Source of the DNA: Desulfopila sp. IMCC35008
GTDB taxonomy: Bacteria; Desulfobacterota; Desulfobulbia; Desulfobulbales; Desulfocapsaceae
Reading direction: 5' to 3'
DNA length: 64,000 bases
Assembly: GCF_010646885.2 (NCBI RefSeq)
Contig: NZ_CP050700.1
Span: 904,001-968,000, forward strand
A model generated the notes under the pieces. That model had not been told where the DNA came from. It made no database searches and saw only the letters and a list, made by a program, of their open reading frames with translations. This document shows, in pieces, positions 18,472 to 27,023 of this stretch (within the stretch, counting starts at the first letter, position 1; each line of letters starts with the position of its first letter). The position numbers and the translations under genes were made by a program.

Positions 18472-20091
18472 ATGTCTGTGTTAAACGGCCAACATATGAT
18501 TGAGGAAATTCAAGCAAATGTACAAACTGGCGACAGTATGAAGGCCAGACTGGTATTGTCGCACATTGAAGATATAGACCCAAAGACGCGTAACAGGTTA
18601 CTCTATGAGTTATCCCGTGCTGATGTCGATTTTTCTGTGCCATTGTTGATTTACCTGTTGACGGAGAAGGTTGAGATTGCCGATGAAATGCCTATTATCA
18701 GGGATACCCTGTTATCAAGTCTCATGGCATTTCCTGAGAAATTGCCGGAATTTCTGGTCAGCGAAGAGATTGATAACAGGATTGAGCTGATTCGAGCCGT
18801 TGGTGAACTTCAGTGTACGGAAGCCACCGCGACTCTTTTAGAAATCGCCGGAGCAACCGATGATGATTCGGAGATTTTACTCATCATCGAAACGTTTGGG
18901 ATACTGGGAGATCCGCTGGCTGTAAATTTCCTTACCGATTATCTCTATTCTGCAAATCGTGACATGATTATGGCGGCTGTGCACTCACTTGGGCAGGTCG
19001 GCACACCGACAGCCATGCATCGGCTGGCAGAAAGGATGGGGACTGATAACGAAATCGATTTCATGATTCTCTCTATCTTTTCCACAGTTCAGGATCAGGT
19101 GTCCCTGGAAAAGTTGAACGACACTCTCCGTTCCCATTATGCCCATATGAGAAGCTATGCCAAGAGGGAGCTGGTCAATATTGGTCCGAAGGCCGTACCT
19201 ATACTTATTGCTAACCTGACCCACGACGATCCCGATTTTTTAATCCATACCTTAAACGTCCTTGGCGATATTGGTGATGAGTCAGCTATTGTCCCCATCC
19301 GTAAGCTTCTCGATACCATGCCAAGAAGTGCTAATGTCAGGTTTGCTGCATATGAGGCGCTTGCATTGCTGCCTTTGAAAAAAGGTGCCTATACTTTGAC
19401 AGCCGGATTAAACGATCCCGAGGATCATGTCTGTGTGGCGGCGGCGCGGGCAATAGATCGAAATTTTTCATCCATTCTGGGAGTCGGTATCAGGAACCTG
19501 TTGCAGGGACCGGATGAAGACGCCAGACATATCGTGAAGATCCTGGTCAACACTCAGGTGGACCAGGTATTCCTCAGCCTGGCTGGTGATGAGAAATTCC
19601 AGGAGTTGGCCCTCTATTACCTGCCGCATACCCACAAGGATATTCGCGAGCATTACCATGACCTGCTGGTTGAGAACGGCAAGGCGGATTTCGCCGCACG
19701 TATTGAAGGTGGAGAAGAAAAGGCTGAACGGCTGAAGGTTGTCGCGGTGGATGACTCACGCATGATTCTTAACATATACAAGGCAACCCTGCATGAGTTG
19801 GGATATGATCCTGTACTCTTTGAGTTTCCCGCTTCAGCGCTTGAGTGGCTCAAGGATGAAAAACCACTCATGGTGCTGACCGACCTGAATATGCCGGAAA
19901 TAACTGGTGTACAAATGACCAGGCAGATACGGGACTCCTATCCGCTTGAGGAGTTGCCGATAATTATGGTAACAACCCAGAACGAGGCTAAAGACAATGA
20001 TGCAGCCTATGAAGCTGGTGTCAATTCCATATTGCACAAGCCGTTTAACGCAGCCTCGCTCAAGAAGGCAATGTCTGAAATACTGAATTGA
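18472..20091 (+). CDS. HEAT-repeat protein with C-terminal receiver domain
   Basis: Residues 1 to about 400 are helical HEAT-like repeats (for example AVNFLTDYLY and AVHSLGQVGTPTAMHRL), a scaffold for protein contacts. Residues from about 420 to 539 form a response regulator receiver domain with VVAVDDSRM, the phosphorylated Asp in VLTDLNMPE (about 469), and the conserved Lys in LHKPF. There is no DNA-binding or catalytic output domain, so phosphorylation likely changes protein binding. HEAT and receiver in this order is uncommon. The 3' end overlaps the convergent PHP gene by 32 bases. Confidence 0.87.
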   Translation: MSVLNGQHMIEEIQANVQTGDSMKARLVLSHIEDIDPKTRNRLLYELSRADVDFSVPLLIYLLTEKVEIADEMPIIRDTLLSSLMAFPEKLPEFLVSEEIDNRIELIRAVGELQCTEATATLLEIAGATDDDSEILLIIETFGILGDPLAVNFLTDYLYSANRDMIMAAVHSLGQVGTPTAMHRLAERMGTDNEIDFMILSIFSTVQDQVSLEKLNDTLRSHYAHMRSYAKRELVNIGPKAVPILIANLTHDDPDFLIHTLNVLGDIGDESAIVPIRKLLDTMPRSANVRFAAYEALALLPLKKGAYTLTAGLNDPEDHVCVAAARAIDRNFSSILGVGIRNLLQGPDEDARHIVKILVNTQVDQVFLSLAGDEKFQELALYYLPHTHKDIREHYHDLLVENGKADFAARIEGGEEKAERLKVVAVDDSRMILNIYKATLHELGYDPVLFEFPASALEWLKDEKPLMVLTDLNMPEITGVQMTRQIRDSYPLEELPIIMVTTQNEAKDNDAAYEAGVNSILHKPFNAASLKKAMSEILN

Positions 20092-20935
20092 TGTAGTCCG
20101 GTACTTCGTCAAAGTGTCTGCCCACCTGTTCTGGCGAATGGGCGTCGGAGCCGAGTGTCAAGGGAATATTCATTTCCAGGACGATGGCGAGAATGGCGCG
20201 GGCGGGGAAAGGCATGTTGCGAAAAGGGAAACCAGAGGTGTTGATCTCAACCGCCATTTCTTTTTCTTTTACAGCTCCCAGCAATTTTCTAATCTTTGTT
20301 TCATGTACTGGCAGGTATTCAGTTTCCGGCAGGTGACGAAGGGCCGCATCCAGGTGGCAGAGAGTTGTGCCCGGCAGGGTTTGGACAGCTTCTGTGAGAT
20401 CATCAAAATAGTCGTTTAGAATCTTTCTGGTACCCACAGCCCTTGCCAGAGGGAAATTGGCAGGATTCCGACTTAACAGATTAATGTGCGTGCCCTCCTG
20501 GTCGTAACGCAGGTAGTGGCAGGAGATACCGACCCTGTCCCACTTCCTTGCTGCCAGCCTTTCCTGAATGTCTTCTTTGCACTCCCTGTTATAACCGAGT
20601 TCTACACCGAGCCCGAGATGGATACGCCCAGCGTATTTTTTCTTTAGTCTTTCACCCTCTTTGAAATAATAGTCGAAATCCTCTTCAGTCAGCCAGGCCG
20701 GCTCCAGGTAATTTATACCTGTTTCCATATGTTCGAGAAAAATCAGTTCCTGAAGTCCACAAGCTATTGCACTTTGGACATACTCCTCCATTTCACCTGT
20801 GGCGTGATGGCAGAGCCGGGTGTGAACATGGCCGTCACAATAGGTGTTTATATGCCTTTGTGTGGTCCTCACTGGAGGGGTTTTTAAGGTGTTTTGTGGG
20901 GGTGAGGGGAATGATCCGGTGTCAGTATCAGGCAT
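20060..20935 (-). CDS. PHP-domain phosphoesterase, histidinol-phosphatase-like
   Basis: The N terminus has the PHP metal motif DGHVHTRLCHHA, followed by FLEHME, GVELGY, CHYL, CHLDAALRH, EINTSGF and GSDAHSPEQ. These are the metal-ligand blocks of PHP proteins of the HisK histidinol-phosphatase type. The real substrate is not certain. The start at 20935 is chosen because it overlaps the stop of a small upstream gene (ATGCCTGA) and follows gggga; a longer frame back to 21058 exists but is out of keeping with that gene. No other his gene is near. Confidence 0.82.
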   Translation of the reverse strand: MPDTDTGSFPSPPQNTLKTPPVRTTQRHINTYCDGHVHTRLCHHATGEMEEYVQSAIACGLQELIFLEHMETGINYLEPAWLTEEDFDYYFKEGERLKKKYAGRIHLGLGVELGYNRECKEDIQERLAARKWDRVGISCHYLRYDQEGTHINLLSRNPANFPLARAVGTRKILNDYFDDLTEAVQTLPGTTLCHLDAALRHLPETEYLPVHETKIRKLLGAVKEKEMAVEINTSGFPFRNMPFPARAILAIVLEMNIPLTLGSDAHSPEQVGRHFDEVPDYINSVFQTLPS

Positions 20936-21122
20936 TTCCCCGTGGAAAGAAATGGACGACTCCGTCGATATCAGAGGTATCGCAGACGTGCCCCTGTTCA
21001 AGTTCGAGGTCGATGTATTCTTCGATACCCTCGACCTGTACGGTGAGGGCAGGACCACCCGGCAGGTGGTATATAACGGTACTGGCTGAAGAAAGATCGA
21101 CAGGTGTTAAAAAAATCTTCAT
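20928..21122 (-). CDS. Small conserved-looking protein, 64 residues
   Basis: A short acidic protein (KIFLTPVDLSSASTVIYHLP at its start, then an acidic middle) whose stop overlaps the start of the PHP gene by eight bases. That overlap and a gagg upstream suggest a real, translationally coupled gene. I do not recognise the family. Confidence 0.5.
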   Translation of the reverse strand: MKIFLTPVDLSSASTVIYHLPGGPALTVQVEGIEEYIDLELEQGHVCDTSDIDGVVHFFPRGNA

Positions 21123-21542
21123 GAAAATAAACTACCTCAAGGTAAAAATACAGCTGGATTCCTGAAAACCTGGTCTCTCACTTTCCTGTAAAAATAGGTA
21201 AATAACGAGCGAAAAGAAAGTAGTTCCGGGATTGTTGATTCAAAACGTCGATCAAGACATATGTCCCGTTTCTCGGGGTTCAGGCGAAAAGATATGCTCC
21301 ATAGCAACTTCATCACTCATATACGAATATTCGGGTAAAACTGCAAGGCGAATCAACCATAGTTGAAACAATAGCCGTCACTTTGTCATACACAGAGATA
21401 TTTCTTCCACTATAACGATGTGGTAGCGTGCTTTTTCTGAAATGCATTTGACAGTGCAGGAGTGGAGGTTTAATATACGTGTTTGCTGTCAGTTTTTCGG
21501 CACCTTTGCAATCAAGTAATCTTTTACATATAAGGTGGAGCA
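21123..21542. other. Divergent intergenic region
   Basis: About 420 bases between a leftward pair and the rightward YkgJ-type gene. It must hold both promoters. I see no gene and no clear consensus promoter; there is aggtggagc just before the start at 21543. Confidence 0.5.
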
Positions 21543-22511
21543 ATGAGTGAAAATCAAGATCAGATGAGCGCCAAGGAGAAAACTCTCTTTGGTAAGGAAA
21601 AAAATCCATCCAGCATTATGCCTAAAAAGTTGACACTGGACAGCATGATCCAGTTCCGCTGTCATCCAGGTGTTAGCTGCTTTACGGCTTGTTGCGGTGG
21701 AATCAAGATTGTATTGACCCCCTATGATATCCTGGTGCTGTCAAAGAGACTGGGAATCGAAGCACATGAGTTTCTGCATCAGTATACCACTCCGACCTAT
21801 CTCGAAAAAACGGATATGCCCGGGGTCATGATCAAGATGCGTGAGGAGGATAACAAGTGCCCGTTTGTCACCCCGGATGGTTGTACTGTCTACAGTGATC
21901 GACCTTCTGCTTGTCGTTATTACCCGGTTGGTATGGCAGACTTTCATGAAGGTGGAACAAAAGATGCCAGTGGTAATGAGGTTCATGGTGCCGATGATAA
22001 ATTCTTCTTTGTGGTCAAGGAAGACTATTGCAAGGGGCATGAGGAAGACAAGACTTGGACAGTAAAGGAGTGGCGTGAAGATCAGGGCATTGATGTACGT
22101 GACGAAATGAACCGGGAATGGCTGCGCCTGGTTATGCGTCGTAAATCCCATGGCCATCAGGCTACGCTTTCCGAACAGGGGAAGCGCATGTTTTTTATGG
22201 CCTCAACCGACCTTCAGCATTTCAAACGCTTTATCTTTGAGAGTTCTTTCCTTGACACCTATGTCGTCGATGAAGAAACGATACAGAAAATAAAAGAAGA
22301 TGATGTTGAGTTGATGCATTTCTCGTTCAAATATCTCGCTTCGAGTCTCTTTGGCGTACAGTTTCCGGAACTACAGATCAAGGAAGAAAAGATCAAGGCC
22401 AAGGTCTCTGAGATGAAGACAAAGCAGGATGATTCAGTCCTGCAGGCGATTCGTCAGTATGAAGATTTAAAGGCGGATATCGACTCTATGAAGCCGGAGA
22501 ACAAGAAGTAG
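21543..22511 (+). CDS. YkgJ family cysteine cluster protein
   Basis: The N-terminal half holds the cysteine pattern of the YkgJ (Fe/Zn-chelating) family: FRCHPGVSCFTACCGG, then CPF..GCTVYSDRPSACRYYPVG and a later EDYCKGHEE. The eight or so cysteines likely bind a metal ion or cluster. The C-terminal ~130 residues are helical, charged and specific to this group. Function is unknown; proteins of this type are common in sulfate reducers. The start follows aggtggagca. Confidence 0.83.
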   Translation: MSENQDQMSAKEKTLFGKEKNPSSIMPKKLTLDSMIQFRCHPGVSCFTACCGGIKIVLTPYDILVLSKRLGIEAHEFLHQYTTPTYLEKTDMPGVMIKMREEDNKCPFVTPDGCTVYSDRPSACRYYPVGMADFHEGGTKDASGNEVHGADDKFFFVVKEDYCKGHEEDKTWTVKEWREDQGIDVRDEMNREWLRLVMRRKSHGHQATLSEQGKRMFFMASTDLQHFKRFIFESSFLDTYVVDEETIQKIKEDDVELMHFSFKYLASSLFGVQFPELQIKEEKIKAKVSEMKTKQDDSVLQAIRQYEDLKADIDSMKPENKK

Positions 22512-22765
22512 TCTTCCTGTTCAGCTAACCCGAATTTCTAAGGAATAAGGTGTCTATTTGGTTTTGAAACAGCTCAATAGAAGGCATCAGGCATTTCAGG
22601 GACGATTACCGAATCGTACAAAATGTTCACCAAAGGTTGGCGTATAAGGTACCGATTTATCTAGTGTTTGTAGTGATGTATGTAGTCTGCTATGATATGC
22701 TGCTAAAAACCTCGAGGTCGGTATCGTCTTAACTGATGAGAATTTCGGGCTGCAAAAAATAAAAA

Positions 22766-22799
22766 GGGCGGTGGAAAAATATCCACCGCCCTTTTTTTA
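22766..22799 (-). terminator. Terminator, works on both strands
   Basis: GGGCGGTGGA (22766-22775) pairs with TCCACCGCCC (22782-22791) with an A run on the left and a T run on the right. It can end nifJ on the minus strand and stop reading from the YkgJ side on the plus strand. Confidence 0.88.
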
Positions 22800-22810
22800 T
22801 GCGTTGCTCG

Positions 22811-22836
22811 CTCCTGACCCGTTACCGGGTCAGGAG
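22811..22836. repeat. Perfect 11-bp inverted repeat after nifJ
   Basis: CTCCTGACCCG and CGGGTCAGGAG are separated by TTAC. It lies between the nifJ stop and the terminator and lacks its own T run, so it may guard the mRNA 3' end or be part of a two-part terminator. Confidence 0.6.
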
Positions 22837-22854
22837 TTGTACTCGGATAAATGC

Positions 22855-25800
22855 TTATTCTTCTTCTTTCTCAGGCTCAAGAGCGTCACGGCGACCTTTG
22901 AGGAACTTCCAGGACTTCACTGCATCTTTTTCCGCCTGGGCGATCAAACCTTCCGCCTCATCAGGATTGATACGCTTGAGTGCCTTGTAGCGGTTCTCAC
23001 TCAGGATGTAATCTGAGAATTTCATAGTCGGCTCTTTGGAATCGATGGTCAGTGGGTTTTTACCTTGGTCTTCGAGTTCCGGGTTGAAGCGGTACAGTGG
23101 CCAATGACCACAGCTAACGGCTTTCTTCTGCTGTTCGAGGCCGTTTGCCATGTTGATACCATGGTTGATGCAGTGTGAGTAAGCAATAATCAGGGATGGT
23201 CCGTCATATGCCTCTGCCTCTGCAATAGCCTTGGCGGCCTGACCCGGGTTGGCACCCATGGCGATATGGGCGACGTAAACGTTCCCATATGTCGAGAAGA
23301 TCATACCGATATCTTTCTTCGGTGATTTCTTGCCACCGAAGGCAAACTGTGCGGTAGCTGCACGCGGGGTGGACTTGGACATTTGACCACCGGTGTTTGA
23401 GTATACTTCAGTGTCGAGAAGCAGTACGTTGACATTCTCACCGGATGCCAGAACATGGTCGAGACCACCGTAACCGATATCGTATGCCCAACCGTCACCA
23501 CCAATAATCCAAACGGACTTTTTAACCAGATAGTCGGCAATTGGCATCAAGCGTTTGGCCAGGATGTCCTTGCTTCCTTCAAGGGCAGTTTTCAGTTCGG
23601 TCACACGCTGGCGCTGGGCCTCGATATCCATCTGGGTTCCCTGCGGGGCGTCGGCAATTGCCTTGGCCAGATCTTCACTGACAAGACCGGCATCGGCTAT
23701 CTTGGCAACCAGCTCGAGTGCCTGGGCACAGAGCTTGTTGGCGGTAAAACGCATACCCAGACCGAATTCGGCGTTGTCCTCGAACAGCGAGTTGGCCCAG
23801 GCCGGTCCACGACCATCGGTACGGGTACAGTACGGAGTGGTCGGCAGGTTGCCGCCGTAGATGGATGAACAACCTGTGGCGTTAGCCACAACCATTCTGT
23901 CACCAAAAAGCTGGGAAACCAATTTGACGTATGGGGTCTCACCACAACCGGCACAAGCGCCGGAGAACTCAAATAGTGGGCGAAGCAGCTGGCTACCCTT
24001 GACGGTGCCAGGGCTGATAAGCGCCGGGTCGATTTCAGGAAGACTGAGGAAGTAGTCTACTTTGGGGATCTCGGTGGTCTTTAATGTTTCGGTATTCGGG
24101 ACCATTTCGAGAGCTTTTGTTTTTGCCGGACAAGCACTTACACAGAGGGTACAACCGCAACAATCCTGGGTGAAAACCTGGAGGATGAATTGCTGTCCCT
24201 TGAAGTTTTTACCGACAGCATTCAGAGATGTAACACCTTCTTTTACTTCAGGTACGATCTTGGTCCTGATCGCGGCGTGCGGACATACAAAAGAACACTG
24301 GCCACACTGGATACAGTTATCAGGAATCCAGCTCGGTACGTTAACAGCGATGTTACGCTTCTCGTACTGAGTGGTTGCGGTCGGCCAGGTACCGTCATCC
24401 GGGAGCTCGGAGACTTTCAGCTTGTCGCCTTTACCCTCGATGATTTTGGCTGTGACATTCTTGACGAAGTCAGGTGCGTGCTCCGGCACGGTCGGGGGAA
24501 GTTCGTGGCCGGTAATATCGGACTTGATCTCGACCTGGAAGATATTTTTAATAGCTCCATCGACAGCGTCATAGTTCATTTGGACGACTTTGTCGCCTTT
24601 GCTGCCGTAGGTTTTCTTTATGGCGGTTTTAATGGAGCGTATCGCATCCTCTTCGGTGAGGATACCGGAGATCATAAAGAAAGCGGTCTGCATGATCATG
24701 TTAATGCGGGCCCCGAGGCCAAGAGCCTGGCCGAGTGCGATCGCGTCGATGACATAGAATTTTGCTTTCTTTTCGATCAGGTCACGCTGCACGCGATCGG
24801 GCATATGATCCCAAACCTCATCTTTATTGTACCCGGAGGTCAATAAGAATGTGCCACCCTCTTCAAGGTTACAGAGCATGTCATAACTATCGAGGAAAGT
24901 GAAGTTATGACAGGCGATAAAGTTGGCCTTGTTGATTAGGTACGGTGCGGATATTTTGTTGTCACCGAAACGTACGTGGGAGGTGGTTATGGAACCCGAC
25001 TTTTTGGAGTCGTAAACGAAATAACCCTGGGCAGAGTTGTCAGTTTCACCACCGATGATCTTGATGGTGTTCTTGTTGGCACCAACGGTACCATCAGAAC
25101 CGAGGCCGTAGAACAGGGCACGGAAAACGTCGTCACTTTCAATGTTGAAGGATGAGTCGTAATCGAGACTGGTAAAAGACACATCGTCGTGCGGTCCAAC
25201 ACAGAATTTATTCTTGGGAGCCATGGCTGTCATGTTTTCGAATACAGCCTTAACCATTGCCGGGGTAAACTCGGCAGATCCCAGACCGTAACGACCGGCG
25301 TAGATGACCGGCGGAATAGCGCTCGGGTTGGCTTCAATTGCCTCAGAAACAGCAGCGCGGACATCAAGGTACAGTGGCTCGCCGATGGATCCCGGCTCCT
25401 TGGTACGATCGAGAACGGTAATCCTCTCAACGGTTTTCGGCAGTGCATTGACCATAGCCTTCGCGTCAAACGGACGGTAAAGACGGACAATAACCATGCC
25501 GACACGCTCGCCTTGGGCTACCATGTAATCGATGGTTGCTGCAGCAGTCTCAGCACCGGAGCCCATGATGACGATGACATCCTCGGCATCTTCCGCTCCA
25601 TAGTAGTCAAAGAGGTGGTACTGCCGACCGGTGAGCTCTGCCAGTTTGTCCATGGTCTCCTGTACGATGGCAGGAGTTGCATTATAATATTTGTTGACGG
25701 TCTCACGGCCGGTGAAGTTAACATCAGGATTCTGGGCGGTTCCTCGTATTGACGGACAATCCGGGGTGAGGGCGCGTTTGCGATGCTCTGTGATAAGGTC

Positions 25801-26391
25801 TTCATCAACAACGGCACGCATATCATCCATGGTGAGTTCCTCGATTTTCTGGACCTCGTGGGAGGTGCGGAAACCATCGAAGAAATGCATGAAAGGTATT
25901 CTGGACTTCAGGCTCGCCTGGGTTGAGATGAGAGCCATGTCCATACATTCCTGAACATTTTGGGCACACAACATTGCCCAACCGGTCTGACGGGCGGCGT
26001 AAACGTCGCTGTGATCGCCGAAAATTGAAAGACCCTGATATGCCAGTGCACGTGCGGAAACGTGAAAAACGGTCGGGGTTAATTCTCCGGCAATCTTGTA
26101 CATGTTCGGGATCATAAGTAGAAGACCCTGGGAGGCGGTGAAAGTGGTGCACAGGGCACCTGTGGTCAGGGAACCGTGAACCGCCCCTGCAACACCTGCC
26201 TCTGATTGCATCTGGGTCACTACGGGGATGCTTCCCCAGATGTTTTCCTGCTTGCCCGCAGCCTTGGCATCGGATTCGGCCGCCATCGGTGAAGAAGGTG
26301 TGATGGGGTAAATGGTGATGATCTCGCTCGTGGCATAGGCGACATGGGTACAGGCCTGGTTGCCATCAATAGTAACCATTTTACGCGACAT
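22855..26391 (-). CDS. nifJ: Pyruvate:ferredoxin (flavodoxin) oxidoreductase
   Basis: This single-chain PFOR of 1178 residues oxidises pyruvate and CoA to acetyl-CoA and CO2, reducing ferredoxin or flavodoxin. Domains in order: the pyrimidine-binding domain (ITIYPITPSSPMAE-like start), domain II and the CoA-binding part, two 4Fe-4S clusters (CIQCGQCSFVCPHAAIR and CCGCTLCVSACPAKTKAL near residues 690-770), and a TPP-binding domain with FSGACAGCGETPY plus the Mg site GGDGWAYDIG. The length matches the family. The start has aaaggag upstream. It is alone in its transcript, as expected for a central enzyme of an anaerobe. Confidence 0.97.
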   Translation of the reverse strand: MSRKMVTIDGNQACTHVAYATSEIITIYPITPSSPMAAESDAKAAGKQENIWGSIPVVTQMQSEAGVAGAVHGSLTTGALCTTFTASQGLLLMIPNMYKIAGELTPTVFHVSARALAYQGLSIFGDHSDVYAARQTGWAMLCAQNVQECMDMALISTQASLKSRIPFMHFFDGFRTSHEVQKIEELTMDDMRAVVDEDLITEHRKRALTPDCPSIRGTAQNPDVNFTGRETVNKYYNATPAIVQETMDKLAELTGRQYHLFDYYGAEDAEDVIVIMGSGAETAAATIDYMVAQGERVGMVIVRLYRPFDAKAMVNALPKTVERITVLDRTKEPGSIGEPLYLDVRAAVSEAIEANPSAIPPVIYAGRYGLGSAEFTPAMVKAVFENMTAMAPKNKFCVGPHDDVSFTSLDYDSSFNIESDDVFRALFYGLGSDGTVGANKNTIKIIGGETDNSAQGYFVYDSKKSGSITTSHVRFGDNKISAPYLINKANFIACHNFTFLDSYDMLCNLEEGGTFLLTSGYNKDEVWDHMPDRVQRDLIEKKAKFYVIDAIALGQALGLGARINMIMQTAFFMISGILTEEDAIRSIKTAIKKTYGSKGDKVVQMNYDAVDGAIKNIFQVEIKSDITGHELPPTVPEHAPDFVKNVTAKIIEGKGDKLKVSELPDDGTWPTATTQYEKRNIAVNVPSWIPDNCIQCGQCSFVCPHAAIRTKIVPEVKEGVTSLNAVGKNFKGQQFILQVFTQDCCGCTLCVSACPAKTKALEMVPNTETLKTTEIPKVDYFLSLPEIDPALISPGTVKGSQLLRPLFEFSGACAGCGETPYVKLVSQLFGDRMVVANATGCSSIYGGNLPTTPYCTRTDGRGPAWANSLFEDNAEFGLGMRFTANKLCAQALELVAKIADAGLVSEDLAKAIADAPQGTQMDIEAQRQRVTELKTALEGSKDILAKRLMPIADYLVKKSVWIIGGDGWAYDIGYGGLDHVLASGENVNVLLLDTEVYSNTGGQMSKSTPRAATAQFAFGGKKSPKKDIGMIFSTYGNVYVAHIAMGANPGQAAKAIAEAEAYDGPSLIIAYSHCINHGINMANGLEQQKKAVSCGHWPLYRFNPELEDQGKNPLTIDSKEPTMKFSDYILSENRYKALKRINPDEAEGLIAQAEKDAVKSWKFLKGRRDALEPEKEEE

Positions 26392-27023
26392 GTGATGTTC
26401 TCCTTTAAGATGTCTGATGGTTTATGTGTATGTTCTATCTCAATAGAAACAAACGTTTGACATTCTTGTCATTAAGGCCGGACTATAGGGGTCCCGCCAG
26501 CCGGTCGAAAAGAGCCGGTATGAATAATAAAAATAACCTTTGAACCTGGAAGTGCGGCTGGTGGGGGGCTGCGAGTTTTTCTCGGTTACAGGGCCGAAGT
26601 GGACCGAAACCGAAAGAGTGGAGCAATATCATGTTGAGATCGTTTCCTATACGTTTGCTCAACGCATGAAAAAGCCGTTGACAACATCCACTGGAACAAT
26701 GTTATCTTCTGGCTTATGCATCCTGCGTTTTTTACTGATCGTTGATGATCGGTTGATGACGCTGTTTTGAGTTCAGGTTCAGTAAGCTGCTGTAAAGGAG
26801 CATAGCCTGATTTTTGAAATGCAGACCATAAAACCAAATGCAGCGGGCTCTACTTACTAGCACGCCATTATATGGTATTTATTCAGTCCATGCAAGAAAG
26901 GAATTGGTCTAAAAACTGTGAATTATTGCGGCATAGAAAGGACATCTTCCCTTTTTTGCTGTAATTCCGTTTAATAGGTATGTTGGTAGTACCATATGGG
27001 AAACCTGGTTTCCGGAGAAGTTC
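26392..27023. other. Long divergent intergenic region before nifJ and pabBC
   Basis: About 630 bases without a convincing gene. Near nifJ lies a 10-bp palindrome CAAACGTTTG (26450-26459), a possible operator. In the middle, TTGACA (26678-26683) with TGTTAT 16 bases later resembles a sigma-70 promoter pointing right. A possible reading frame on + at 26540-26770 shows no family features and is not called. Confidence 0.45.
26678..26705 (+). promoter_or_regulatory. Possible sigma-70 promoter, rightward
   Basis: A perfect TTGACA is followed after 16 bases by TGTTAT (or after 18 by TTATCT). The next + gene is pabB-pabC, about 320 bases on, which would give a long leader. The -10 match is only partial. 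Confidence 0.3.

Noticed and set aside
3170-24420. TACCGTCA also in murD (~3174) and nifJ (~24405)
   Set aside because: Single copies inside coding genes are expected by chance in 64 kb; only the cluster at 43.1-43.3 kb stands out.
24190-25752. Two long plus-strand frames opposite nifJ (218 and 187 residues)
   Set aside because: They are opposite well-conserved nifJ coding sequence and have no motif of their own.
26540-26770. A 76-residue plus-strand frame before pabBC
   Set aside because: No ribosome binding site or family resemblance; it overlaps the candidate promoter at 26678.
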